Shown here: piece by piece, positions 9,494 to 18,591 of the stretch
Layout of the letters: every line of letters begins with the position of its first letter
Numbering within the stretch: the first letter of the stretch is position 1
From: Methanosarcina sp. UBA289
GTDB lineage: Archaea; Halobacteriota; Methanosarcinia; Methanosarcinales; Methanosarcinaceae
Direction: 5' to 3'
Assembly (NCBI GenBank): GCA_002496565.1
Contig: DAKJ01000018.1
Location: forward strand, 778,389-842,388
DNA length: 64,000 nucleotides
Notes under the pieces: model-generated
What the model saw: the letters and a program-made list of their open reading frames with translations, nothing else
Databases searched by the model: none
Told to the model about the DNA's origin: nothing
Position numbers and translations under genes: made by a program

Positions 9494-9597
9494 TGTCCGT
9501 AAGTTATTGAAAACCATAAGCTTAAGAATATCTATACATTTTCCACAAAGTGGGGAATGTGCCCGATTTTCCAAATAAAATCAACAACTCACGGACA
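9494..9597. mobile_element. 104-bp element with 17-bp terminal inverted repeats
   Basis: TGTCCGTAAGTTATTGA (9494-9510) and TCAACAACTCACGGACA (9581-9597) are inverted copies matching at 15 of 17 positions. The 70-bp interior contains CCACAAAGTGG (9543-9553) and no ORF. The arrangement resembles a miniature inverted-repeat element unrelated in sequence to the neighbouring 162-bp one. The parent transposase is not in this window. Confidence 0.55.
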
Positions 9598-9623
9598 AGA
9601 TCTGAGATTAATTGTATTCAACT

Positions 9624-9649
9624 GATTAAGATTCAGTTGAGTCTTAATC
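9624..9649 (+). promoter_or_regulatory. Perfect 8-bp inverted repeat upstream of taw1
   Basis: GATTAAGA (9624-9631) and TCTTAATC (9642-9649) flank a 10-nt loop, about 135 bp before the taw1 start and ~100 bp before its likely TATA box (TTATATATAC, about 9750). It could be an operator or the end of a transcript; a T-rich run (CTTTTTTAG) follows at 9660. Confidence 0.35.
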
Positions 9650-9782
9650 GAGAGTCGAACTTTTTTAGCCTCTGGTAAGATCTAAATTATTACAGGTTAC
9701 AGTTGGTTTGTATAGAGTTCTGAATCTCTCCAAAATTATTTTCCGATCCTTATATATACCTCAAAGATTTAATATTCGAAAA

Positions 9783-10832
9783 ATGCCGCTAGAAGAAAAA
9801 AAGGAAAACGCCGGGAAAGATTTCCCGGAAATTCAGGAAGAAAATCTGGAAGGAGAATCTACTGTTCTTCCATTTGACATTCCTGATTTCAAAACTCTCC
9901 TGAAAAAGCAGGGCTATGCTTTGGCAGGCCGCCACTCGGCCGTTAAGACCTGTCTCTGGCTCAGACACGCTATGAATGACCAGGGGTTCTGCTATAAATC
10001 GAAGTTTTATGGAGTTCAGTCTCATCGATGCCTTCAGATGACTCCGACGCTTATGTGCAATCAACGTTGCCTTTTCTGCTGGCGCCCGACTGAGGTTCCT
10101 GTTCCTGCGCCCGAGGAGTGGGATTCACCTGAGAAGATAGTGGAAGAAAGTATTGTCTGCCAGCGTAAGTTAATTACAGGCTTTGGCGGTTCTCCTAATG
10201 CACTTAAGGAACGCTGGCTTGAGGGCAATGAACCAAACAATGTTGCGATCTCCCTGTCAGGTGAGCCAACCTTTTATCCTTATCTCCCGGAGCTTATCGA
10301 GGAGTACGAAAAAAGAGGTTTTACGACATTTCTTGTCACAAACGGCACAGTTCCCGACATGCTTGCAAAAGTTTCCCCTTCCCAGCTCTACATGAGCCTC
10401 GATGCTCCGGATCTTGAGACTTATCTTAAGGTCTGCCAGCCCAGATCGCCTGCCCTATGGGAAAAGATCAATGAATCTCTGTCCCTAATGAAACAGAAAG
10501 AATCAAGGACAGTTATCAGAACCACCCTGGTAAAAGGTGAAAACCTGTTCAAGCCTGAGGCTTATGCCAAGCTAATGGAAAAAGCCTCTCCTGATTTTGT
10601 GGAGATAAAAGCGTATATGCATCTGGGTTTTTCAAGGCTCAGGCTTGACCGATCTGCAATGCCTACTCACGAAGAGGTCTTAGAGTTTTCAAAGGAACTT
10701 GCAAAACATATTGGGTATGAAATCGCAGACGAATCTGAAATTAGCAGGGTAGTCCTGTTATCAAAGGATGGGAAAAAGTCCCCTGTCAACAGAAATAAAT
10801 CTTCTGTCAAAAAGGTTCTCTATCTTGATTAA
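9783..10832 (+). CDS. taw1: S-adenosylmethionine-dependent 4-demethylwyosine synthase (TYW1/Taw1)
   Basis: A radical-SAM enzyme that builds the tricyclic imidazopurine core of wyosine derivatives at G37 of tRNA-Phe, using pyruvate. From the ATG at 9783 it is 349 residues. The radical-SAM cluster motif CNQRCLFCWRP (CxxxCxxC) is in TPTLMCNQRCLFCWRPTE. An additional upstream cysteine in FYGVQSHRCLQMTP fits the second cluster of this family. AISLSGEPTFYPYLPELIEE, FLVTNGT and SLDAPDLETY are characteristic of TYW1. A TTG at 9708 would add 25 residues, but that segment contains the probable TATA box (about 9750), so the ATG is preferred. Confidence 0.92.
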   Translation: MPLEEKKENAGKDFPEIQEENLEGESTVLPFDIPDFKTLLKKQGYALAGRHSAVKTCLWLRHAMNDQGFCYKSKFYGVQSHRCLQMTPTLMCNQRCLFCWRPTEVPVPAPEEWDSPEKIVEESIVCQRKLITGFGGSPNALKERWLEGNEPNNVAISLSGEPTFYPYLPELIEEYEKRGFTTFLVTNGTVPDMLAKVSPSQLYMSLDAPDLETYLKVCQPRSPALWEKINESLSLMKQKESRTVIRTTLVKGENLFKPEAYAKLMEKASPDFVEIKAYMHLGFSRLRLDRSAMPTHEEVLEFSKELAKHIGYEIADESEISRVVLLSKDGKKSPVNRNKSSVKKVLYLD

Positions 10833-11539
10833 ACTCAAGTTTTCTACCATTAGTACTAATAATAATTAACCTCAGAGTATACAGAATGGTTTTTATATAC
10901 CTACAAATATATAATTTAAGTCGGGGGATAGAAACAAATATAAACTCATGTTTCAATTAGGATATAGTTCCAGCATGGATTAATCCAGTTTTATAGTCAT
11001 ATACAGTTTGAGTAAAATTATGTCTCACATCTAGTGTTATCAACAGAACATGAAAACGAACAAGTTTACGCCTTATAGGCACTGGCTTTTTTCCGGAATT
11101 TCGGAATGTCGGTTTTTCTGACAGCGTACTCTTACTTTCAGTTTTTCGTGTTCAAAGCGGTTTTTACATTCAGCTTTCGGTCGAGACTGAACTCGCTGTG
11201 TGATTTGTCGTTATCAAATCTTTCATCACCCTTGTTGAGCTAACCGAAAAGCTAAACGAATGATGAACTGAATAACAAAAATTACCAAGATTCCTAATTA
11301 AAATGTCAAAAGTGAGATTCTTAGATGTGTTTTCAAATTCCGTAGTTCAAATTGATTCTAAGCTCAAGACAATTTGAGTTCAAATTGATTGAAAGTTCAA
11401 ACTTATTCACTAATCCAAGTTAATCTGCCTTACATTTATTAATCTCAATCGAAAAGGTAATCTCAAATTCAATAATGGATTCAATTTCAAATTTACCAGA
11501 AATATCAGAATTTTGCTATCTTCATGGGGAACTTTTAAA
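10833..11539. other. Long intergenic region with clustered stem-loops
   Basis: No gene is evident in ~700 bases. Three small hairpins lie in a row: GCCT/AGGC (11070-11080), TTCCG/CGGAA (11091-11106) and TGTC/GACA (11107-11123), in a stretch that is noticeably richer in G+C than its flanks. A TATA-like TTTATATACC at 10890-10899 lies upstream. Nearer aRF1, the 14-mer AGTTCAAATTGATT is directly repeated at 11344 and 11377, and a partial third copy begins at 11394. The region may encode a small RNA or a long regulated leader. Confidence 0.4.
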
Positions 11540-12787
11540 ATGACTGAACAATCTGCACACGAAAAATACGAATTTAAAAAGAAGCTTGAAAGCCTGAGGG
11601 ATAAGAAAGGAAGAAGTACCGAGCTAATTTCGCTTTATATTCCTCCTGACAAGCAGATTTTTGACGTTACAAACCAGTTGAAAGACGAACACGGGCAGGC
11701 TGCAAATATTAAGTCTAAGCTTACCAGGACTAATGTACAGGGGGCCATTGAATCTCTCCTTTCAAGGCTCAGATATTTAGACAAGGTACCTGAAAACGGA
11801 ATAGTTTATTTCACAGGGGCCGTGGATATCGGAGCTAACAAGACGAGTATGGAGAGCGAAGTAATTGTCCCTCCTGAACCCATTACTGTTTATAAGTATC
11901 ACTGTGACTCCTCTTTCTATCTTGAGCCTCTTGAGGATATGCTCAAGGATAAGGGCACGTTTGGGCTTCTGGTGCTTGACCGCAGGGAAGCCACAGTAGG
12001 GCTTCTGGTCGGAAAAAGGATCGAGGCCTTTCGCAACCTTACCTCAACAGTTCCGGGAAAACAGAGGAAAGGTGGTCAGAGTTCTCATCGTTTCCAGCAG
12101 CTCAGGCTAATTGCCATCCATGAATTCTATAAGAGGATAGGAGACGCCGCAAATGATATTTTCCTAGCAGTTGAGCCTAAAGATCTCAAAGGTATCCTGA
12201 TAGGAGGCCCTTCTCCTACGAAGGAAGAGTTCTATGCCGGAGAGTTTCTGCACCACGAGCTTATGAGAAAGATCCTTGGGCTCTTTGATACGGCTTATAC
12301 TGACGAATCAGGGCTCTCGGAACTTGTGAATGCTGCCGCAGATAAGCTTCAGGATCTTGAACTCATGGGGCAGAAGAACGCTGTCAGGGCCTTCTTCAAA
12401 GAACTTATTTCCGACTCAGGTAAAGTAGCCTATGGGGAGACCCAGGTACGAGCAAACCTTGAAATCAACGCTGTGGATGTGCTCCTGCTTTCCGAAGATC
12501 TGCGGGCTGAAAGGGTAACCACGAAGTGCAGTGTTTGCGGATATGAAAATAAGTGGACACGGCGCTGGAAACCTGGAGAATCTGCCCCGACAGCCGGGAA
12601 TTGTCCAAACTGTGGAGCTTCCCTTGAAGTCACGGACGTTACCGATATCGTTGACGAGTTCTCAGCCCTTGCTGACAAAAGCAATGCAAAAGTTGTTTTC
12701 GTGTCTACCGACTTTGATGAAGGGTCACAACTCATGAACGCTTTCGGAGGCATTGCTGCAATTCTAAGGTATAGTACTGGAGTCTAA
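11540..12787 (+). CDS. prf1: Peptide chain release factor aRF1
   Basis: Recognises all three stop codons and triggers peptidyl-tRNA hydrolysis. From the ATG at 11540 it is 415 residues. Domain 1 contains the stop-codon-recognition NIKS motif (AANIKSKLTR, about residue 54) and domain 2 the universal GGQ motif (GKQRKGGQSSHRFQQLR, about 176-192). The C-terminal domain has CSVCGY...CPNCGAS, a zinc-binding mini-domain typical of archaeal forms. GGGGA at 11526-11530 is a plausible ribosome-binding site for this ATG; a TTG at 11513 would add nine residues. In a pyrrolysine-using genus such as Methanosarcina, aRF1 competes at UAG codons. Confidence 0.95.
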   Translation: MTEQSAHEKYEFKKKLESLRDKKGRSTELISLYIPPDKQIFDVTNQLKDEHGQAANIKSKLTRTNVQGAIESLLSRLRYLDKVPENGIVYFTGAVDIGANKTSMESEVIVPPEPITVYKYHCDSSFYLEPLEDMLKDKGTFGLLVLDRREATVGLLVGKRIEAFRNLTSTVPGKQRKGGQSSHRFQQLRLIAIHEFYKRIGDAANDIFLAVEPKDLKGILIGGPSPTKEEFYAGEFLHHELMRKILGLFDTAYTDESGLSELVNAAADKLQDLELMGQKNAVRAFFKELISDSGKVAYGETQVRANLEINAVDVLLLSEDLRAERVTTKCSVCGYENKWTRRWKPGESAPTAGNCPNCGASLEVTDVTDIVDEFSALADKSNAKVVFVSTDFDEGSQLMNAFGGIAAILRYSTGV

Positions 12788-12917
12788 TCTCATCCGGACT
12801 CCTATCCAATACTTTTTATCCAATACTTTTTTAATCAGACTGTCCTTAGATCACTGAATCAAAATTAGTAAATTAAAGTTATCATATTGTTTTCGTAGTT
12901 TTTACAGGTGATTTATC

Positions 12918-14627
12918 TTGTTCCTGGAATTAAAAGCTCAGGCTACATCAATCTTAAAAGACGCTATCCAAAAGGTCGGACTTGAAATTGAAGATTCCGA
13001 ACTTTATTTCGAAACCTCTTCTTACGCTGACCTTGCAAGCAGGGCCGCTTTTAGGCTGGCAAGTCTGTACAAGCAAAACCCGAAAGAACTTGCAACCCGC
13101 ATTGTTTCTGCAATCGAAATTCCGGATAATTCATACATAGGAGAGGTAAGTGCTTCTGGCCCTTACATTAACTTCCATGCAGGAAGGCACTATCTGAACA
13201 GGACAGTTACTGCAGTTCTTGAAGAAAAGGAGAAATTCGGCTGCGGAGTCCCAAAGGATAAAATTTTACTTGAGCACACCTCAGCAAACCCTAATGGTCC
13301 TTTACACGTAGGGCACATCCGAAACTCCATTATCGGAGACACTCTTGCCCGCATTCTCAGGAGAGCAGGATATGATGTAGAGGTACAGTATTATGTTAAT
13401 GATATGGGTCGCCAGATTGCAGTAGTTTCCTGGGCATGCGAACGCTTTGAGCTTGACCTTTCCAGAAAACCCGACTCTGCCATTGCTGATGTGTATATCA
13501 AAGCTAATGTCGAGCTGGATAAAAATCCGGATTATGTAAAGGAAATCGATTCTCTTATGGAAAAGGTAGAAGCCGGGGATGTCAGGACAATCGACAGTTT
13601 TAACAACGCAGTTTCCCTGGCGATCTCGGGAATTAAGGAGACCCTGCTTCGTTTAAATGTTGTCCATGATAAGTTTGTCAATGAATCTAGTTTCCTTAAA
13701 TCCGGGGCAGTGCATGACATTGTCGAAAGGATCAAGGCGACCGGTAGGACAAAAACAGACAAAGGGGCACTTGTGGTAGACCTTTCAGACTACGGGTTTA
13801 AAAAGACCCTTGTTATCCAGCGTTCAAACGGTACTTCTCTTTACACGACAAGAGATCTTGCTTACCATGAATGGAAAGCCGGACAGGCAGACCGCATAAT
13901 CGATGTTTTCGGAGCTGACCACAAGCTGATTTCAGGCCAGCTAAGGGCCACCCTGAACGCAATCGGAGTCAAGGAACCTGAAGTCGTTATTTTTGAATTT
14001 GTCTCTCTCCCTGAAGGTTCAATGAGCACCCGTCGCGGGCAGTTCATAAGTGCAGATGAGCTCTTTGACAGGGTTACGGAAGCAGCCCTCGAACAGGTCG
14101 AAACTCGTCGTCCTGAGACCTCTTACGAATTCAAGAAGCAGGTTGCAGAAATGGTGGGAATAGGCGCGGTAAGATATGATATTGTAAGGGTCTCCCCGGA
14201 AAAATCCACGGTTTTCAACTGGAAAGAGGCTCTGGACTTTGAGAAGCAGGGCGCTCCTTATATCCAGTATTCCCATGCTCGTGCCTGCAGTATTCTCGAG
14301 AAAGCAAAAGAAGAAGTAGCCTGGGATCCCTCTGCAGAAATCGAGCCTTCTCTGCTTGTCGAGGACACTGAAATCGATCTTATCAAGAAGATGGGGTCGT
14401 TTGACAGTATAATCGACCTTGCAGCCCGCGAACTCAAACCTCACGTGATTGCGATCTATGCCCGTGAACTCGCTGATGCTTTTAACCAGTTCTACCGCTT
14501 TGTCCCTGTAATTGCTGCCGAGGACGAGAAAGTCAGGGCTGCAAGACTGGCTCTTGTGAACTGTGCAAAGATTGTGCTTGCAAACTCACTTGATACACTT
14601 GGAATTGCAGCACCCGAATCTATGTAA
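12918..14627 (+). CDS. argS: Arginyl-tRNA synthetase
   Basis: Class I aminoacyl-tRNA synthetase charging tRNA-Arg. The 569-residue protein has the N-terminal Add1-type domain, the HIGH-like signature HTSANPNGPLHVGHIRNSIIGD (about residues 115-136), a KMSKS-equivalent SMSTRRGQ (about 371-378), and the C-terminal anticodon-binding helical domain with YIQYSHARACSIL and AFNQFYRFVPV. The start is TTG at 12918; AGGTGA at 12905-12910 is a strong SD at good spacing, and no ATG is better placed. It follows aRF1 on the same strand after 130 bp. Confidence 0.95.
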   Translation: MFLELKAQATSILKDAIQKVGLEIEDSELYFETSSYADLASRAAFRLASLYKQNPKELATRIVSAIEIPDNSYIGEVSASGPYINFHAGRHYLNRTVTAVLEEKEKFGCGVPKDKILLEHTSANPNGPLHVGHIRNSIIGDTLARILRRAGYDVEVQYYVNDMGRQIAVVSWACERFELDLSRKPDSAIADVYIKANVELDKNPDYVKEIDSLMEKVEAGDVRTIDSFNNAVSLAISGIKETLLRLNVVHDKFVNESSFLKSGAVHDIVERIKATGRTKTDKGALVVDLSDYGFKKTLVIQRSNGTSLYTTRDLAYHEWKAGQADRIIDVFGADHKLISGQLRATLNAIGVKEPEVVIFEFVSLPEGSMSTRRGQFISADELFDRVTEAALEQVETRRPETSYEFKKQVAEMVGIGAVRYDIVRVSPEKSTVFNWKEALDFEKQGAPYIQYSHARACSILEKAKEEVAWDPSAEIEPSLLVEDTEIDLIKKMGSFDSIIDLAARELKPHVIAIYARELADAFNQFYRFVPVIAAEDEKVRAARLALVNCAKIVLANSLDTLGIAAPESM

Positions 14628-14858
14628 GTAAAAAATAAATGTCTGTATAGACATATTAAAAGGAGTTAGAGATAAAAATAAAAATAACTTTTTTATCTTT
14701 TTATTCTCTTTCCTTCTCTCTTCTTCCCTTTTCTTTTTGTTTCTCCTCAATCTTCCTTTTTTGAATATCATCTATCCGCTCCTGAAAAGGAGGTTTTGAG
14801 AAAAATATAAAATCTTTTGCAGCAAAAAATATAGTTTACAAATACTGATGCAGATATT

Positions 14859-15269
14859 ATGACCACTATAAACGAAGCTTTTCGGATATTCTTGAATGAG
14901 CAGGAAGCTAGCTTGAAACCTGATGCCTTCTTGGACCTTGAAGATGTAATCCTTCTTTATGAAGAATTCCTGGAATTTAGTGCTGAAGATTCTTTCTCTG
15001 AAGAAGACAGAGAAATTTATAATGCCCGAAATGAACATGACAACAAGAGCTATTGCGACATTTTTGGTCCTGAGCATCTCACCCCATCCGGAATTAAGGA
15101 GTTTCTCAACGATTATGTAGTTGAAGTCGGAGGAGGCAAGAAGTTTACGGGTACAGCCGCTAGAGTCCTTGAAAAATTCTTTGAATGGGCTCAGGAAAAA
15201 GGTTACATTGACGAAAAGGCTTTTGAAGTAAATAGCAAGGTTCTCAAGAAGTATAAGAAAAGCTATTGA
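14859..15269 (+). CDS. Conserved-looking small acidic protein, unknown function
   Basis: This 136-residue protein is rich in Glu/Asp in its first half (LEDVILLYEEFLEFSAEDSFSEEDREIY) and basic at the C terminus (LKKYKKSY), with no signal peptide or membrane helix. The second half (KKFTGTAARVLEKFFEWAQEKGYID) is predicted helical and resembles a small core-binding or winged fold, but I do not recognise the family. Codon use and length support a real gene. It follows argS by 230 bp and converges with the asparagine-synthetase-like gene. Confidence 0.7.
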   Translation: MTTINEAFRIFLNEQEASLKPDAFLDLEDVILLYEEFLEFSAEDSFSEEDREIYNARNEHDNKSYCDIFGPEHLTPSGIKEFLNDYVVEVGGGKKFTGTAARVLEKFFEWAQEKGYIDEKAFEVNSKVLKKYKKSY

Positions 15270-15337
15270 GTATCTAGAAAAATGGGAATTTTTTTGCTTT
15301 AGTTACTCAGTAAAACTTTATATTTGTCTCATTATAA

Positions 15338-17050
15338 TCATGCTCTTTCCTTAATACCTGATAGGTAACTTAGAGTGCTTATCCCATTTACTGACATAGG
15401 ATATTTTGTTTCATTTCTATATTCTATTATAGTTTTTAGCATTGGATATTTTTCAATATTCTTATTCTTATATCTGGAAAATTTTGTCAGAAGCCTTGAG
15501 ATTAAGGGATTTTCAAAGTGCATCCCCCATATCGGGTTATCTATTTTCTCGTCATAATAGCTGTGAATAAATGTCCTATAGTACTGTAGTTTTTCATATT
15601 TTGAGCGTTTCTCTAGAGGCTTAAGGTTTAAAATATCGGTAGTACAATCTATTTTTTTAAGTATGCTGAAATCTCCTGAGAATAACCAATCTCTTGCATA
15701 TTTTTTGTAAAGGTCCTGATTTACCCTGTGTTTTATTGGTATTTTCAGATAAAAATTAATCAGTTCGGTGTCCCAGAATGGTATTCTCCATTCATACCCG
15801 AAAAACTCATAGGTTCTGACTGAATTTATAATAAATTTGGGCTGTCTTTCATTAAAATCAAAAAATTCTATTGCATTTGCACAGGTTTCATTATCATTTA
15901 TTTCCAGTCCAAATATTAAGTTCTTTAATTTTTCTTTAAAAATAGGTTCAAGCTCATAGTTATAGGGTAATTTCCAAAGATTGTAATGCATTCTCAGGGA
16001 ATCTGCCAAAAAGGTTTCTAAATCATATCTTATTGAGGTGTCGAGGTAAGACTTGGGAATATGACTACCTGAAAGCACATCTCCGGTGTGTCCTGGAACA
16101 AAAACGGAATTGTCTGGAATTTTTCTCTGGTTTTTCAGTTCTTTGAGAGCGACAAAATCATGTATATGTGGCAGAGATGACAGGTTCCCAGCCCATTCTT
16201 GGAAATAATTGCCTTCTTTAGAGTTACGGCATTCATGACACTTTTGAGCTGTATACTTTACAAAAAACCATTCATATCCAAGAGCTTTTGCTACCTGTTT
16301 ACTTATCATGGATTGTCGATTACCTTCTCTTCCATAACTAATACAGATAACGTCATTGACTCCAAGCCTTTTTAACATTGTAACAATAATACGCGAATCC
16401 AGTCCTCCACTTAAAGGCACAACCAACCGTTTTCCCTGTTTTATGGTACTTTCAATAAGTCTCGAAAAAACGTTTATAAAGACAGAATCCAGCATTTCAA
16501 GAAGCTTCTTTTCAGGCAGTCCATAATAGTTTCCATGTAAAAATCTGAAATAGTAGGAAGTTTTAAGGCTGTCCTTTTCTTTCTGATAACTTAAGATTTC
16601 TCCATTTCTCATTTGTTTTATGCTATCAAAGAGAGTATCTCTCCCTGTTACATAGCCTACAAGCATAAATTCTGCTGCATTTTCCTCATTAAGTTGCTGA
16701 TTAATTTTGCTTTTTAAATAGCAAGCACTGTCTGACACAATAAATGTGTCTTCTGCTATTGTATAAAATAGTGGAATACTCCTTAGTTTGTCCACAGCAC
16801 AAAATATCGTACTTTCAGTCTCAGCTACAATCGCAAACTCTCCATTTAACTCTTTAAGGAGATTTTCAATTTCTTTTTTCTGGCCGTGATTTTCTTTACA
16901 GATTAATGACGATATTAACTCAACGAATTCTTGTGGATTCAGGAGTCTATTATTAAAAAATACATTGCCTTTTAGATGATATGTAACTCCGTTAAATTCT
17001 ATTTTTTTCCACGTATAATGCTTATTAAGTAAGCTTACCTCATTTTTCAC
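15338..17050 (-). CDS. Asparagine-synthetase-like protein lacking the N-terminal catalytic cysteine
   Basis: The 570-residue protein has an N-terminal class-II glutamine-amidotransferase-like domain followed by an AsnB ATP-pyrophosphatase domain with VVPLSGGLDSRIIVTMLK (P-loop SGGLDS, about residue 215) and ICISYGREGNRQSMISKQVAKALG. Glutamine-dependent AsnB starts MCG, with Cys2 as nucleophile. Here the protein begins MKNEVSLLNKHYTWKK with no cysteine, so glutaminase activity is doubtful. A CHEC pair occurs near residue 270. The GTG start at 17050 has GGGGGTG as SD. The gene is more AT-rich than its neighbours, and it may be a specialised amide ligase of a surface-glycan type cluster or a transferred gene. 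Asparagine synthesis itself is uncertain. Confidence 0.8.
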   Translation of the reverse strand: MKNEVSLLNKHYTWKKIEFNGVTYHLKGNVFFNNRLLNPQEFVELISSLICKENHGQKKEIENLLKELNGEFAIVAETESTIFCAVDKLRSIPLFYTIAEDTFIVSDSACYLKSKINQQLNEENAAEFMLVGYVTGRDTLFDSIKQMRNGEILSYQKEKDSLKTSYYFRFLHGNYYGLPEKKLLEMLDSVFINVFSRLIESTIKQGKRLVVPLSGGLDSRIIVTMLKRLGVNDVICISYGREGNRQSMISKQVAKALGYEWFFVKYTAQKCHECRNSKEGNYFQEWAGNLSSLPHIHDFVALKELKNQRKIPDNSVFVPGHTGDVLSGSHIPKSYLDTSIRYDLETFLADSLRMHYNLWKLPYNYELEPIFKEKLKNLIFGLEINDNETCANAIEFFDFNERQPKFIINSVRTYEFFGYEWRIPFWDTELINFYLKIPIKHRVNQDLYKKYARDWLFSGDFSILKKIDCTTDILNLKPLEKRSKYEKLQYYRTFIHSYYDEKIDNPIWGMHFENPLISRLLTKFSRYKNKNIEKYPMLKTIIEYRNETKYPMSVNGISTLSYLSGIKERA

Positions 17051-17376
17051 TGTACACCCCCAAAATTGACCCCTTTATTAATTTATATTTTCCTACACTT
17101 TTCTTCAACTAAATGTTAAAACAATACAGCGAACGCTTAAGGTGGAATAATCTTTAATTTTAGAATTTCCATCCAATATGTCAGAAACTGTGGTTTATTT
17201 TTGATCGAAATTATTTGCCAGAAAACACATCTATGTAAATATGATATTATTTATTAGCTCCAATCTATACTTCATTTGTTTAAATTCCTTTTTATAAAAT
17301 ATAATAATAACCTTGTGTTATTGAACAGGATGATTTCCAATAATTATAATACTTGATACTGTCTTAAATAACAGGT
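17051..17376. promoter_or_regulatory. Divergent promoter region
   Basis: This 326-bp AT-rich gap lies between the divergent asparagine-synthetase-like gene and the first MetE-like gene. For the plus-strand gene, TTATAATAC (17344-17352) is ~30 bp from the ATG at 17377, so its transcript could be nearly leaderless. No clear operator was found. Confidence 0.35.
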
Positions 17377-18423
17377 ATGCAGGACGTTATTTTTATTGAT
17401 GGAGGCAGTCTTCCCACGCCTGAAGGTATTACAAGGGAATGGGTAAAGACCGCGGCTGAAAACCGGGATGAGGACGAGAAACTTTTTTCTATGGTAAAGG
17501 AGGCTTTCCGGAAGAAAATAGATGTGGGAGTGCATGTACCCACTTATCCTCAGTTTAGAGATATGATAGGGCAGTTTCTGGATATTATAAAAGATGAAAA
17601 AAACTGTTATGAGCCTTATGTACTGAAAGAAGAAAATGCAAAGATCCTTGAGTTGGAGATAATTGACGAGGTTGCAAAACAGTACAGGGAAGAAACAGGA
17701 GAAACACTTGAAGTCAGGGTTTGTATTGCAGGCCCAACAGATCTCTACCTCCAGGCGTTTGGGGCAACGGATTATGTAGATGCATATCATGTCCTTGCAC
17801 TGGACCTTGAAGATTTCATAAAACAGGCGTTTATGGCTGCGAAACACTTTAAAATAAAGGTTATAGCCCTGGATGAGCCAAGTCTCGGGATAAATGACAG
17901 AATTCAGTTTTCTGATACTGACATCATCTCTGCTCTCACTGTCGCTTCCACCTACGCCAGGAATCAAGGGACAGATATGGAAATTCATCTTCATTCTCCA
18001 TTAAAATATAAACTTGTCTGCGAGACCCCTATCAATATTATAGGCTTTGAATATGCGGCAACTCCTTCTTACCTTAATCTTCTGGATAAAAAAGTGCTTG
18101 AGGACTCAAACACCTACATCAGACTTGGAGTCTCAAGAACCGATATCTCCAGCCTTATAGGCATTGTCAATGAGACTTATGGGGTCAATGCCTGGAAGAA
18201 AAGGGAGTACATGCAAAAAATCGTTACTGACCTTGAGACTCCGAATGTCGTAAAACAGAGGCTTGAAACGGCTTATTCCGTGCTTGGAGATCGGATAAAG
18301 TATGCAAGTCCGGATTGCGGACTGGCTTTTTGGCCGGATCAGGAACTTGCCTTCAAACTTCTTGAGAATACCGCAAAAGGCATTAATGAATTTAATGCGG
18401 AGAAGAAAAGTGAGGGCAACTAA
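17377..18423 (+). CDS. MetE-like methyltransferase (Meth_synt_2 family), copy 1
   Basis: The 348-residue protein resembles the catalytic C-terminal half of cobalamin-independent methionine synthase, as in the folate-independent core methionine synthases of methanogens that use methyl-corrinoid donors. Visible are GGSLPTPEG, PTYPQF, IAGPTDLYLQAFG, ALDEPSLGI and SPDCGLAFW. Of the zinc ligands expected from MetE (HxC, Glu, Cys), the histidine (IHLHSP), glutamate (GFEYA) and C-terminal cysteine (PDCGL) are present. The cysteine two residues after the histidine is replaced (HSP instead of HxC). Homocysteine may not be the substrate, so another thiol or a changed metal site is possible. A paralogue follows at 18592. 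Confidence 0.75.
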   Translation: MQDVIFIDGGSLPTPEGITREWVKTAAENRDEDEKLFSMVKEAFRKKIDVGVHVPTYPQFRDMIGQFLDIIKDEKNCYEPYVLKEENAKILELEIIDEVAKQYREETGETLEVRVCIAGPTDLYLQAFGATDYVDAYHVLALDLEDFIKQAFMAAKHFKIKVIALDEPSLGINDRIQFSDTDIISALTVASTYARNQGTDMEIHLHSPLKYKLVCETPINIIGFEYAATPSYLNLLDKKVLEDSNTYIRLGVSRTDISSLIGIVNETYGVNAWKKREYMQKIVTDLETPNVVKQRLETAYSVLGDRIKYASPDCGLAFWPDQELAFKLLENTAKGINEFNAEKKSEGN

Positions 18424-18591
18424 TTTTTTTGCAATAATCTCTCTTAAATAATAAGGATAATTTTTCCGAAATAATCTTCTCCTAAAAGATTGAATAGTCG
18501 AGTGAAATTTAAGTTTTCTAGTTTTTTTTTCTTTTTTATATTTATTCTGTTTTCCAATAACGCTAAATCCTTAAAGGTCTACTAAGAGGAT

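Noticed and set aside
14019..14444. 141-codon frame antisense to argS
   Set aside because: Lies wholly within the strongly recognised argS gene and has no family resemblance.
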